Both the position numbers and the translations under genes were made by a program. Shown one piece after another: positions 33,701 to 45,237 of a DNA stretch of 64,000 nt. The stretch is from Cerrena zonata. Taxonomy: Eukaryota > Basidiomycota > Agaricomycetes > Polyporales > Cerrenaceae. The stretch covers positions 1-64,000 of the forward strand of contig JASBNA010000064.1 in NCBI GenBank assembly GCA_038087015.1, written 5' to 3'. Within the stretch, counting starts at the first letter, position 1. Every line of letters begins with the position of its first letter. The notes below the pieces were generated by a model. The model worked only from the letters and a program-made list of their open reading frames with translations. It was not told the DNA's origin and made no database searches.

Positions 33701-35009
33701 AGAAGTTCAAGCGATTCGCTCAGACTGAAGGAGAATCTAGAGCTAGAAGTGACATCCACTCCTCCTTCTGAACCTCCCACCTCTTCTGGTATGGTTGATT
33801 CCCCGCCATTGAGAGAGTCGAGAGGTACAACCGGGACATTTGAAGCTGAGGCGCTACGTCCTTCCTCTCGCTCGTCGAGGATTTCCAACTGCGAGTATTC
33901 TTCATGTTGTAGATTCTCCGCAAGTCGCAAATCCTCAGCGAGTTGAGGATCCTCCAGGTCTTTGTCCAAATCAGGACGACGGAGGATTTCCATCAGAGTC
34001 GAGTCATCCGGCTTGTACCTAGGTGTTAAGCCTACTCGGAATTGTAAGTTCTTGGTTCCCAAATTTCTGATGTGCGCATCAAGACACCCATCAGGATCCA
34101 GGGCGGGATATTTGTGGTGCAACCCCGTTATGACAAGAGTGAGATGCTGCGACTTTGATAAGAGTCGTGTATCCCATGCCATAAGGGCACGAGGTTCGAT
34201 GCTAGATGCTAGTTGGATCACTGGAAGAGAAACAGATACAGCAACGATGTTGGTCTCGAGTCGAGTGTATCCAGGTTGATACCCTGCAGCTATAGTCTCA
34301 TGGAAGTGCCTGGTCACAACACGACATGATAAGTGACAACACACAATGAATGTCGTTCGACATACCGTTGTAGGATTGACCAATTCATGGTGAGATTGTG
34401 AATCGGTGACGCAAAATCAAGCTCATCGTCAGAATATTCTTCGTACGACTCTTCAGTAAATCCCGCATCAGTACTGTCGACTCCGTCGGACGATTCTTCA
34501 TTAGTTTGATCGGCAAAGGACGAAATCTTGGTCAAAACCGTTTGCAGAAGGCTAGCTATGGATATTGACCCATAGTCTTGAACAGAGTTGGCGATCGCTT
34601 TGATATAAGCCCGGGGGGTCGAAAGTATCGTCAGTATCGTCTTCATGGATATAACAGATGAACTCATGATCATCCGGATACTCCTCTAAGCGGCTCAGTC
34701 AGTCATATTTAACCCTATTAGCAAGACTCATAACAAACCGGGCGTTGTAGTAAAGGCGAACGATGCGATATCGAGCCCTGCATGATCGCGTACAGGTACA
34801 GACAAAGGTTTCACTGTCTTCACCTCTACGAAGATCTAAGGATAGACAACAATCGTCGATAAAGCCTGAGCTGAAAGATTATAATAAAGCGACAGACCTG
34901 GTATGAATGTCGCATCGGTGCTCTGTTCCGGTCTGACTCGACTAGCTGCAATTGCATCCTTAAGGTCTGCAGCAAACCTTTTGCGACCTCTCAGCATATC
35001 GGGGGACAT
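30783..35009 (-). CDS. PARP-UBC fusion (copy 2, apparent frameshift near the N-terminus)
   Basis: Same exon layout as 17688-21990. Visible in order: MSPDMLRGRKRFAADLKDAI; EEYPDDHEFICYIHEDD; IKAIANSVQDYGSISIASLL; the GYQPGYTRLET block; LCSRYCLICHN; the PARP domain (LLAFHGSATQNWHS, GRAHGNGVYFSKNAMFSIN); the linker with EDWKHDPSWVASCTPHLLPP; the UBC fold (EVDFPPTFPFSPPFFRILKP, GGTMCMELLTSTGW) and the end VPNELDFLLH. The Gln codon replaced by TAG in copy 1 is intact here. Anomalies: in exon 3 the frame that matches copy 1 changes at a run of six G (34613-34618, plus strand), which must lose one base to read through; the second exon shows compensating indels relative to copy 1; and one late intron appears to use a GC donor (GCGAGT after the LDWTR codons). 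Translation from an ATG downstream of the G run, at 34673 or near it, is possible. Confidence 0.8.
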
Positions 35010-35671
35010 GACTGTAGCTCTGAGACCATGTTGACTGCTGGCGTACGCGTGTATAATCGCGAACTCGAGGCTCCGCAACGTGCTATACTTGGGAGGAAAC
35101 TCTAATACTGAATTGCGGCCTTGGGACGATCATGGGTGTTCATGATAGACTTTCCAGACTTTCCTGTAGCCGCCGCTTAGTTTCCCACGAACTCATGTCA
35201 ATGTTCGCCAACTTGATTCTCTGTACTTGCCACTCTCAAAGACATATTTCTAATAAAGTACAGCGTTGCTACCAGTACTTACTAACACACACATTAAAAA
35301 ACCCATCCGATGGGAGTAACGCAAGGATTGACTGACAGTAAATTGTGTATGGGTAACCCGAGCGGTCATTGATTACCAGTCACAGTTACTACTACTAGAA
35401 TCTTCAACTGGTTGACTCCGGCTTCGCTTACTACGATGTTCTAGTTTATCATTAAAGTGATTGTAGACACTCGAGTATCAAGTTCTTGGAGGAGTATTTT
35501 ACAGTAGGACAATGAGAGTAACACTTTGAACTTCGGTGACGTGTAGATTGTCTTCTGTATTGGCACAGCGACCGAGATGTATACATTTGGGCCGTGCATC
35601 CAAAATGTTATCGGAGAGCGTTCGAAACCCACCAGAGTGCTCTCTAGTGCAGTTACAGGCTTCCCTGTCAA
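35010..35671. other. Intergenic region
   Basis: Promoter side of PARP-UBC copy 2 and 3' side of the acetamidase gene. No other feature seen. Confidence 0.45.
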
Positions 35672-37108
35672 TTATACATTGCCGAAAATAGACTTGGGTA
35701 GCATTAACCCGATCACGTAGTTCGGCATATCCACCTATTGAGTTGGAAGTAAACATTGACACCGAAATATCGATCATGAAGAATCGCTCACCACTTCGTG
35801 CATCCGGAGATCACCCGCAACGCTACACAACATATAAGCCTCAACTCGAGATAGCCCACGTTCGACGCCTAGAAGAGTAATCATATGCCGAACCGCATCT
35901 CGTGCTGCCTCTCGTATATCTACACTCATATCAGGTAAGCGTATTGCTGTTTTGGATTTTTGTTTGAAATTGAAGTACGGTACCTGGTCCGACACCCGTA
36001 GTGCAGTAATATCCTCCGGACTCATCTTTTGTCGCTGGTGTCGAAAAGTGCGGAGTCTCAACGTAGGATTTGTCCTTCAATACCGTAAGACGAACAGTCA
36101 CTTTCATGGGTGTTTCTATCGCGGTACCTAATTCCATTAGTTCAGAGGTGGGTTCTAGAATCCACGAAGCACACTCATAGCGTGGCACTCGTGCGAGATT
36201 TGCGCACTTACCACAGACCTCTATTCATTCGATCGAAAGCGAAGGTAGGTTGAGTTCGAAAAACAGGACTTCCCCCCATCGCATGCGTTTCACTCACCTC
36301 CATCGCCTTGAGCGGCATGCCCATCCTATACACGCACCCGAGCCTAATTCAGTAAGACACACCCAAAACCACAAACCTTGGCCACTCACACCAATAGAAA
36401 ACAAGGCGCCTTCGACTCCGATTGGAAGGTACAAAATTGACCCCTTCGCGAGATGTTTGGTGTCTATATTTCCTCCTGTCTTGTACGGCGGAATAGTAGA
36501 GAAGGCACCTTTCTCAGCGGGTGCAACACCCATCTCACCCGCAAACGGCTTCAAAGGAATCTTGATTCCTTTCTTTTCGTCAAACCATGCATATCCGTAC
36601 CCGGTGGGAGTTTCCTCGCCCTGAGCCCCACTAGAAGTACGATTGAGAGTCCAGATCTTCAACGCCGGATCCGTAAATTCGTCAGCCAATAAGCCAAACC
36701 CAGGAATGATTCCGGTCCAACCCCACTCTGCGACCTCGACCTCCAATACTTCTATTTGGAGAGTGTCGCCAGGTAGAGCCGAGGAAACATATATGGGTCC
36801 ATTTACTTGGTCTAGAGTGGCGAGATCGAGAGTGGAGAGAGCAGAGGCTATTGTTATCGGAGTGATTTGTCCGTTAGAGGCGTCCAGACAGTCGAAGGTG
36901 ATGGTGTCCCCCGATTGGATGTGTATGGCTGGAGGAATACTAATTTGGAATAGGACAAATTGAGCGTGTTGATATGAGCGTGGTTTAGGTGCGCGATTGG
37001 GATGCAGAATGATGAAATGAATATTATGTAGAGTCGAGACTATCATGTAACGTACCTATTGTCCCAAGCCAGGTGGCATTGTGAACGTTTAAGTGCGTGT
37101 ATAGACAT
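35672..37108 (-). CDS. Acetamidase/formamidase family protein
   Basis: Hydrolyses short amides to ammonia and the acid (FmdA/AmdA family). Exon 1 starts at ATG 37108 (MSIHALKRSQCHLAWDN) and joins through a GTACGT donor to SIPPAIHIQSGDTITFDC. Further blocks: LDQVNGPIYVSSALPGDTL, WGWTGIIPGFGLL, KIPLKPFAGEMGVAPAEKG, STIPPYKTGGNIDTKHL, then GDGHAAQGDGEVCGT across an intron, IETPMKVTVRLTVLK, and a terminal VDMPNYVIGLMLPKSIF. The GGN.D and HAAQGDGE motifs are characteristic of the family's metal-dependent active site. Length (about 410 residues) is normal. A role in nitrogen scavenging is inferred. No transit or signal sequence is seen. An alternative start at 37046 would omit the HLAWDNS segment conserved in relatives. 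Confidence 0.9.
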
Positions 37109-39385
37109 CGCTTATTAAATCGATAGGTCGAGACTGTGGACCAATCGATGATTGGCGGATGCTAGTGAGGTCAGCGTCGAGACTGCAGACAATGGCGAGT
37201 CGAAAGATCCAGAACCTGTGAGCCTCATTTCCATTTGTTTTAATACATCATCGTCACGTAGTATCTCAGATATAGAACTGCGATAACTCACCTGGCACAT
37301 CTGGAGAACGGTCCGAAACTGGATTAGTTTCTGTCCACGGACTGTTGACCGTGGAAGGAACGAATTATCTGTGACCTAGCTGAGTAGAGAAATTACAATT
37401 CCGCGAGCCTTTGCTATGGGATCCAGTTAACCAATGCTGGATGACAAACCGTTGCGACACAACGTCATGGTTATGGTTAGGATAAACCGAACAGCCTACC
37501 AATATATTTGAGTTTTACCGTCCACATGTAAACCGATATTGCGAGCAGACTCGGATCGGCCTTCTTTATGAAAAATTCAACGTTTTGTGCATCACGACGC
37601 CTCACAACGCTCAAAATGGCTTGTTGGTATCGAGGCGTCATGCGGAGAAATTAAATTTCATGAGAGGAAACACAGCCACATTCTATAATGTTATCGCCGG
37701 AGGATCTTTCATAAACCAGTGTCTTTTCAAGATTATTAGAATCTAACATACGTACTGTCCGCATATATTGTCTGAGAATGGATCGTGTCTGCAGGGCTAG
37801 TAGCGTTGTGAAGATGTGCTTGCTTTAGTTGCTTACTTTTGCTTTGCAACGAGGAAACGGAGCTCGATGTCGAATAAACATCTGATTTTGTTTCTGCAGA
37901 TCTCTGTAAGACATCATTGATGCTGTTATCAGACTGACGTCATTAATAAAGGTACACATACCACATGAACCACTACGAGATTCTGCACAATGTGGGCGTA
38001 GAAACGAGGTTTCTAGGGATAGCCACTATAGTATGTTCTACCTTGGTTCCCAATCTAGTTGAGGCGTCGAAGTTTAAAGCTAGCTTGAACCTTCAGGCAT
38101 TTGAGCTTCTAGCAGGGTTGTTATGCAGTCTTGTAATAGTCCTGTCCACGCTCGACACGGAAGAGCCTTAGAGAAAACCCAAGGTACGCATTTCTTGTGT
38201 CTTCTCCCACAGAAGCTTGCTAAAAACATACCCCAGAAGATAGAGATGCACAGGTATTGCTCCTCTCGGACGGAAACACACGGCTTGAGACCTCCGAAGC
38301 GGGTTTCCGTTTTCCATTTCTTCTTCAATCAAAGTCAAAAAACACGTTCTCTGCCATTGGGTTCAAGACGAGTGTCCCATGACCCATAGGAGGTGGAGGA
38401 TTCATTTCTTTGCTGACCTCCGCAGTAGGGCCTTCCCATCGTGTCAATCTGGTGTTCAAGATGATCCCTCTGGACGAATCACCATCGTGGATGGGTGGCA
38501 GACGTCATAGGATAGTCGACAGGACTGACGACATATGCATTCTCACACTTTAACGAAAGTTCGTATTGCCCGGGCGCGTCGTTGAATCTCGCTGATTAGG
38601 TTGCGTTACGGTGAACTCAAGATGAACCTTGTTGCAACTATATCCGCTGATCCTAGGACAGGGAAGTTGGTATGCCTGATCTGAATGCTCTGCGGAGGGG
38701 GTTTACCCCGCGCTCGCACAACACCTACTCGGACTTGGCCGTAGCGGAGGACATTGAGACTGGATCTCGTACAAAGGAATAAATGCAATGAGCTCCGTCC
38801 AACGGTCAACGGACTTACGTCAAAGGAGAGTCATACGACCATGTCTAATTCTCCCGTTGTCAGAATATCTGTCTCCGCTCCGCTAGTTGAAAAGCAAAAC
38901 TCAGCTGGGATTGATATTGACCATTGTGTACGCAGATAGCGAGGGGTGGCCGGATGGGACGGAACGTGTCGGTGATTGTTGCAGTCTATGGCAATTCTGG
39001 GGCAGCTATTTAGAGATGAACCGGGGCTTCAATCGATACGGTGGTGATTGCCCCACCTTGCAGTGTACTTCGACCCAGTGTAGCGAACTAACCGTAGAGA
39101 GATTTGTACATTTATGGTCAGTCTTGGAGTCGAGTGCACTGCCATGGGGTGGGTAAACAATATGCAGAGCGTGTGTTTTTATGTTTCCTAGCTACCTAGT
39201 AGGCGAGACAATTATGTTTTTTCTGAATCTGAATGGTCGAGAGACTGGACTGGCCGAGGACCCGAGCGCTGTCCTCGGCTTCGAAGGCGTGCGCACCTCG
39301 TGAAGGTCAGCGTCTCGAGATTGTCTCTTTACAAGCCTTCTTCCTCCCGCCATCGTCCCCTCCGATATTTCTACCCTCTTACACG
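37109..39385. other. Intergenic region, 2.3 kb
   Basis: Lies between the divergent acetamidase and histidine-kinase genes. Only short frames without family resemblance. A pyrimidine-rich stretch at about 39330-39380 directly precedes the kinase ATG and is the likely core promoter/5' UTR. Confidence 0.45.
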
Positions 39386-42300
39386 ATGGCGACGACGGCG
39401 ATGCCGCCAGTCGACCAGTCCGCAGCTCTCAGCTTACAACATCCCTTTGCTTCACACCTTATCGCCTTGCTTTCCGTCTACGAACTCGGTCCAAGCAGCA
39501 CCCCCGTCCCCAAGTATGATGGACCGTCCGATTGGCAGACCCAGAGCATCCTCCGCTCTCTGGGTGCTATGGCGAGGCGCATGTACACAGCGGAAGAAGC
39601 TTACAGTTCAATAAAGGCCTCAGAGAGAGCTGGCCCCGATACCAAGAAACGCAGGTCCGTGGGCGACAGTCCGCCCGTCTCCAGCCCTTCCTCTACATCT
39701 TCAGGAGAGTTTACCAACATCGTCGCCCCTAGCGATGTGTCTTCTCAATCCCCCTTCTTCTCTCCTAACAACAGCTCGGTCGACAGCCTCAACAGTGTCT
39801 ACCAGGAGGCTAAAGACCGAGTTGATGTCGATATGGCCGACAGTGAGACTGTCGAAAGCGAGACTACGCCTTCCGCTCCCACTCAGCGCACCGCCAACGG
39901 TAGCTCTACTCCCATGACTATTAACCTTGATGGTGTCCCCAACCCCCTCGGCAGGACCCGTCTCTTTAACGGTAATGAACATCACCTCACTTGTCCTCAC
40001 TGCGGTCACGGTTTCACTTTCAACACTTCTAACTCTACTACGGTTGAACTCATTACCGGCGAGCCCTTGAGCTCGCCACTGGTTGTCCCTCCCGGTCCTC
40101 TCGCAGCTGCAGCATATGAATCTGGCATGAGCGCCGTCGAGGAGCTCAAACTCTTAAAACAACAGGTTCAGGATGTCTCACGGGTTTGCAATGCTGTCGC
40201 TCGCGGAGATTTGTCTCAGAAAATCACGGTCCCGGTTCAAGGTGTGGTCATGGTCCAACTCAAGGAAGTTATCAACGCTATGGTAAGCTATCCGCCGACA
40301 TCGTCTCTCTGATGTACTGACAGGGGTTCTATGCCACAGGTTGACAGACTGAGTCAATTCGCTCAGGAGGTCACTCGGGTCTCGCAAGAGGTCGGTACTG
40401 AAGGGTCAGTATTCATTTCATTTAATCTGTTACCACGTCTTGCTTAAATTACCACCACTATGACATCAGCAAACTCGGAGGTCAAGCTTACGTTCTCGAT
40501 GTCGAGGGTACTTGGCGCGAACTCACGGCTGTCGTCAACAATCTCGCTGCTAATCTCACAAATCAGGTCAGGTCTATCGCAAAGGTCACAAAGGCTGTCG
40601 CCGTCGGCGATCTATCACAACAGATTGAGGTCGATGCACAGGGTGAAATATTGGAACTCAAGGAAACGGTCAATAACATGGTGGTACGACTACGGGCGTT
40701 AGCTGCAGAGGTCACTAGAGTCACACTAGAAGTCGGACAAGAAGGAAAACTGGGCGGACAGGCGAACGTACCGGACGTCGAAGGGGTATGGCTAGAACTA
40801 ACACGAAATGTAAGTGCCACTGCTGTCGACGTTGGGCATATATTCACACGACATTGTACAGGTCAATCGAATGTGTTTAAGTCTCACGGATCAAGTGCGG
40901 TCAATAGCAAATGTTACGACGGCGGTCGCCAAAGGTGACCTAACACAGAAGATCGAAATAGAGGTTGAGGGTGAGATGCTTACTCTGAAACGCACTGTCA
41001 ATTCTATGGTAGATCAGCTCAGTGCGTTCGCCTCGGAGGTCACTCGTGTCGCCCTCGAGGTCGGTACTCAGGGTATCCTTGGTGGGCAAGCCACTGTTGA
41101 GGGTGTGCAAGGCACATGGGCGGATTTGACCCGAAACGTCAACGTAAGTCCATCGGTTGTTCCACCATCTTTCTAAGGTACTAACATTTGTGAAGAAAAT
41201 GGCAAGCAACCTCACAGATCAAGTGCGATCGATATCCGAGGTCACTAAGGCTGTCGCCAATGGTGATCTATCGAGAACCGTCGACGTTGATGTTCAGGGT
41301 GAGATGTTAGAACTAAAGACTACCGTCAACCAGATGGTGTCTCGTCTATCTACACTTGCTGGTGAAGTGACTCGTGTATCGCTTGAGGTCGGTACGGAGG
41401 GAAAGATGGGTGGTCAAGCAAACGTCCCCAACGTTCAGGGCATGTGGAAGGTTTGTCTCGGTTGTCACTGGCGGTAGATAATTTGCTGATGAGCGTGTTC
41501 TCAGGTCCTTGCTGATAACGTCAACTTGATGGCCATGAACCTCACCAACCAAGTGCGTTCGATAGCCGACGTGACGAAGGCTGTAGCTTCTGGTGATCTC
41601 ACTAAGCGGATCACTGTCGATGTCCGTGGAGAGATGTTGGATCTCAAGGAGACCGTCAACGGCATGACTGCCAGTCTTTCAGTATTCGCTGACGAAGTCA
41701 CAAGAGTGGCTAAGGAGGTCGGAACGGATGGTAAACTTGGTGGACAGGCTCGTGTTACGAACGTTAGCGGTACCTGGAAGGTAAGTTATTTTTGCGAATT
41801 TGATTTCAGGTTGTGACGACAGAAGCTGATTGTGCCCCCTTCTATCTAGGATCTCACTGATAATGTAAACGTCATGGCCGCCAACGTAAGTAGATCTCTG
41901 CGCGTACGATTAACCTTCTTATTGACGTACGTATTTGTTTGTAATAGCTCACCTTGCAAGTGCGAACAATTGCTACCGCAACGGTAAGTTTGCTTCGCCA
42001 TTTTCTTTCTGATGGCGTTAATTCAATGTGTCTTAGACTGCTGTCGCTCGAGGAGATCTCACTCAGAAAGTGGTTGGCGTAAGCGTCTCTGGAGAGATGT
42101 TGGACCTTGTCAACACCATCAATCGCATGATTGACCAGCTTGCTACCTTCGCAGCTGAGGTGAAGAAGGTCGCTCGAGAGGTCGGAACCGAGGGTAAACT
42201 GGGGGGTCAAGCAGAGGTCGGGAACGTTGAAGGTATCTGGCAAGAAATTACGTAGGTTCAATCAATTTCGATTTGTTAGGAATGATGTTAACACGCACAT

Positions 42301-44558
42301 TTTTTACAGGATGTCTGTCAACACGATGGCTAGTAATCTCACGACGCAAGTGCGGGGCTTCGCGCAGATCTCAGCAGCAGCGATGGACGGCGACTTCAGT
42401 CGGTTCATTACAGTTGAAGCAAGTGGGGAGATGGATTCGCTCAAGACCCAGATCAACCAGATGGTATTTAACCTGCGGGACAGTATCCAGAAGAACACCG
42501 CTGCCAGGGAGGCTGCGGAGTTGGCAAACAGGAGTAAATCCGAGTTCCTAGCCAACATGTCGCACGAGATTCGGTACGAGCATTCTAGCTACGCACTCCA
42601 CTCTGTTCCTGACGCACCTTTGCGGTTAGGACACCGATGAATGGTATTATCGGTATGACCGAGCTGACGTTAGATAGTGATCTCAGCCGCAACCAGAGGG
42701 AGAACCTGTTATTGGTTCACTCCCTGGCGCGATCACTATTATTGATCATTGATGATATCCTGGATATTTCTAAGAGTGAGTTTTTGTCCCGTTTTGATCT
42801 TTCCTGTGCTGACTGATTGTTGTTCCTCAGTTGAGGCGGGTCGCATGACAATGGAACAGGTTTCGTACTCGTTACGCCAGACCGTTTTCGGGATCCTCAA
42901 GACTCTTGTTGTCCGAGCTTCACAAAACCAGCTGGAGCTCACGTACGATATTGATCCCGATATCCCGGATCAACTCATTGGTGATTCGTTGCGTCTGCGA
43001 CAAGTTATCACCAACCTTGTCGGCAATGCTATCAAGTTCACACCTTCAAAGGAGGACAAGAAAGGACACGTTGCACTCACATGTCGACTTGTCGAGTACG
43101 ACGAACGTGGCGTTTCAATCGAGTTCTGTGTGCTTGATACCGGTATTGGTATCGCCAAGGATAAACTGAGCATGATCTTCGACACCTTCTGTCAGGCTGA
43201 TGGATCGACAACCAGGGTGAGCCCCAATTCCCATTTCACAGGATAAAATTCTCACCCCAACGAATACACTTTTTATATATAGGAGTACGGTGGTACAGGT
43301 CTCGGATTATCTATCTCCAAACGTCTTGTCAACCTCATGCATGGTACGATGTGGGTCGAGTCCGAACTCGAAGTCGGGTCAAAGTTCTTCTTCACGATTA
43401 CTTCCCATGTCAGTCCGATGTCGATGGATACCACCCTAGTCAAGATGCAGCCCTTCGCCAAGCGACAAATCCTCTTTGTGGACACCCTTTACGACCGTAC
43501 CGGTGTTGCGCTCAGGATAGCTGAGCTTGGCCTAAAGGCTAATTTGATACACGATGTTATGGAGGTCTCCGAGAAAGCGTCATGCCCCCATGTTGACACT
43601 ATACTTGTGGATTCATTTGAAGCAGTACGTCATCATCCACGGGACCTTTGATCTTGGTGGCAGGTGGGAGCTGACATAAAATGTATTGCAGGCACAACAG
43701 CTTCGAGAATTCGAGCACCTCCGATATATACCCATCGTCCTCATCACTCCAGTACGTGCCTTTCACCTTCGTATGGCAACACTAATAATGCCCTACCAGC
43801 CCAATACCCCTCGTCTGAACCGTGAGTAATCACCACGCTATTACGTTGTCACCCTTTAATGCTGAGACAAGCTGCCCTTATAGTGAAATGGTGCCTGGAC
43901 AACAGCATCTCCTCCCAGATCACGACACCACTCGATGCACCTTCATTGGCGTCAGCACTCGTGACGGCCCTTGAGTCCAGCGCTACGCCTCACGTACCAG
44001 TTGAGGAGGATCAACCGTTCGACATTCTACTCGCCGAGGACAACCTGGTTAACCAGAAACTTGCCGTCAAAATCCTTGAGAAATATGGTCACAAGGTTGA
44101 GATCGCTGAAAACGGTATCATCGCTTGTGACATGTTCAAGGCCCGTGCTCAGCACAACCGACCCTACGACATCATCCTTGTGAGTTCATGATGTTCTGTT
44201 AGCCTCCGATCTTTGATTGATCTTGCTATAGATGGACGTGTCGATGCCTTACATGGGTGGTCGAGAAGCCACTCAAGTTATCCGACAATACGAAAGGCAT
44301 CACAACTTGGATCCTGTACCCATCATTGCTCTCACAGCTCATGCTAGTACGTATATTTCGTGCTACTATTGTCTTAAACCTAACACCCCTCTAGTGATTG
44401 GTGACAAGGAACGTTCACTACAGTGTGGCATGGACGATCATATCACGAAACCTTTACGACGAAACGACCTCATCAACACCATCGGTAAACTTGGCGCTGA
44501 GCGCAAGGCACACCTAATGCGTAGCCGGTGGTTACACAGAGCACCTGTATTCCGGTAG
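39386..44558 (+). CDS. Group III hybrid histidine kinase (Nik1/Os-1 type)
   Basis: Cytosolic osmosensing kinase upstream of the HOG pathway and, in other fungi, the target of phenylpyrrole and dicarboximide fungicides. About 1,390 residues in many exons. N-terminal region with [10 protein letters not shown]; then seven HAMP units of about 92 residues, seen by their signatures ([77 protein letters not shown]); HisKA with [10 protein letters not shown] directly before an intron and [12 protein letters not shown] after it (His phospho-acceptor); HATPase with [15 protein letters not shown] and GGTGLGL; and a receiver domain with [13 protein letters not shown], the phospho-acceptor Asp in [10 protein letters not shown] and DDHITKPL. 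Start chosen at 39386 ([11 protein letters not shown]); an in-frame ATG at 39233 exists. All catalytic residues appear intact. Confidence 0.95.
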
Positions 44559-45237
44559 CATGCTTCCGGCGTAAGGACATCGTCTTGAGTTTGTAGCCAT
44601 GCCAGGGATCTCTTTCTATCTTATCCTCATAGCATCATTATCATCTCCGTGTATAGTTCCTCATTTCTGTACTTCTAGCTCTCTTCCACAGGCAGTCTCC
44701 GTTTTCCGTTGATTTTGTTATACCTCTGTTCCTTCTCTTTTTCTTTATCCCCAGTTATCTTTTTCCTCATCTCAATCATCCGCGCTGTATCCAACTTGAT
44801 TCCATCTCTCTCGTTCACTCTCACATACACCAAATGAGATACATTGAACATTCAATTCGCGTGCTGCCGTTTGTGATTTGCGATCGATCAAGTGCTACAT
44901 CCGAGGCGTAACCTGTGTAGCCTCTCAACGATGTGTTCATCAAAATGGGTATACGTGTATTGGCATTACCAAACTGTTATCCAGTCGCTACCACGAACAA
45001 CAGAGCAAGAACATCTCGTCATAACGCAACCTTCCGAAACCTTCGTCAAGTCATAATCGTCATGATGACACACAGAGATGAGAGGAATAGGGGTCGAGGA
45101 TTGCAAACGGAAGCAAGGCACCCTTGCGAGAATAATAGTACTATTACAGTAATACAATCATTGTCGGGGAGTAGCATAGTATCAAAAATATTGACCCACA
45201 TACATACACACACATTACTTCTTGGTGCGCTTACGCC
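44559..45237. other. Intergenic region between convergent genes
   Basis: Holds the 3' ends of the kinase and P450 genes; T/C-rich just after the kinase stop. No gene recognised. Confidence 0.5.

Noticed and set aside
38080..39156. Small frames in the acetamidase-kinase gap
   Set aside because: Short, on both strands, without splice-consistent joins or recognisable motifs.
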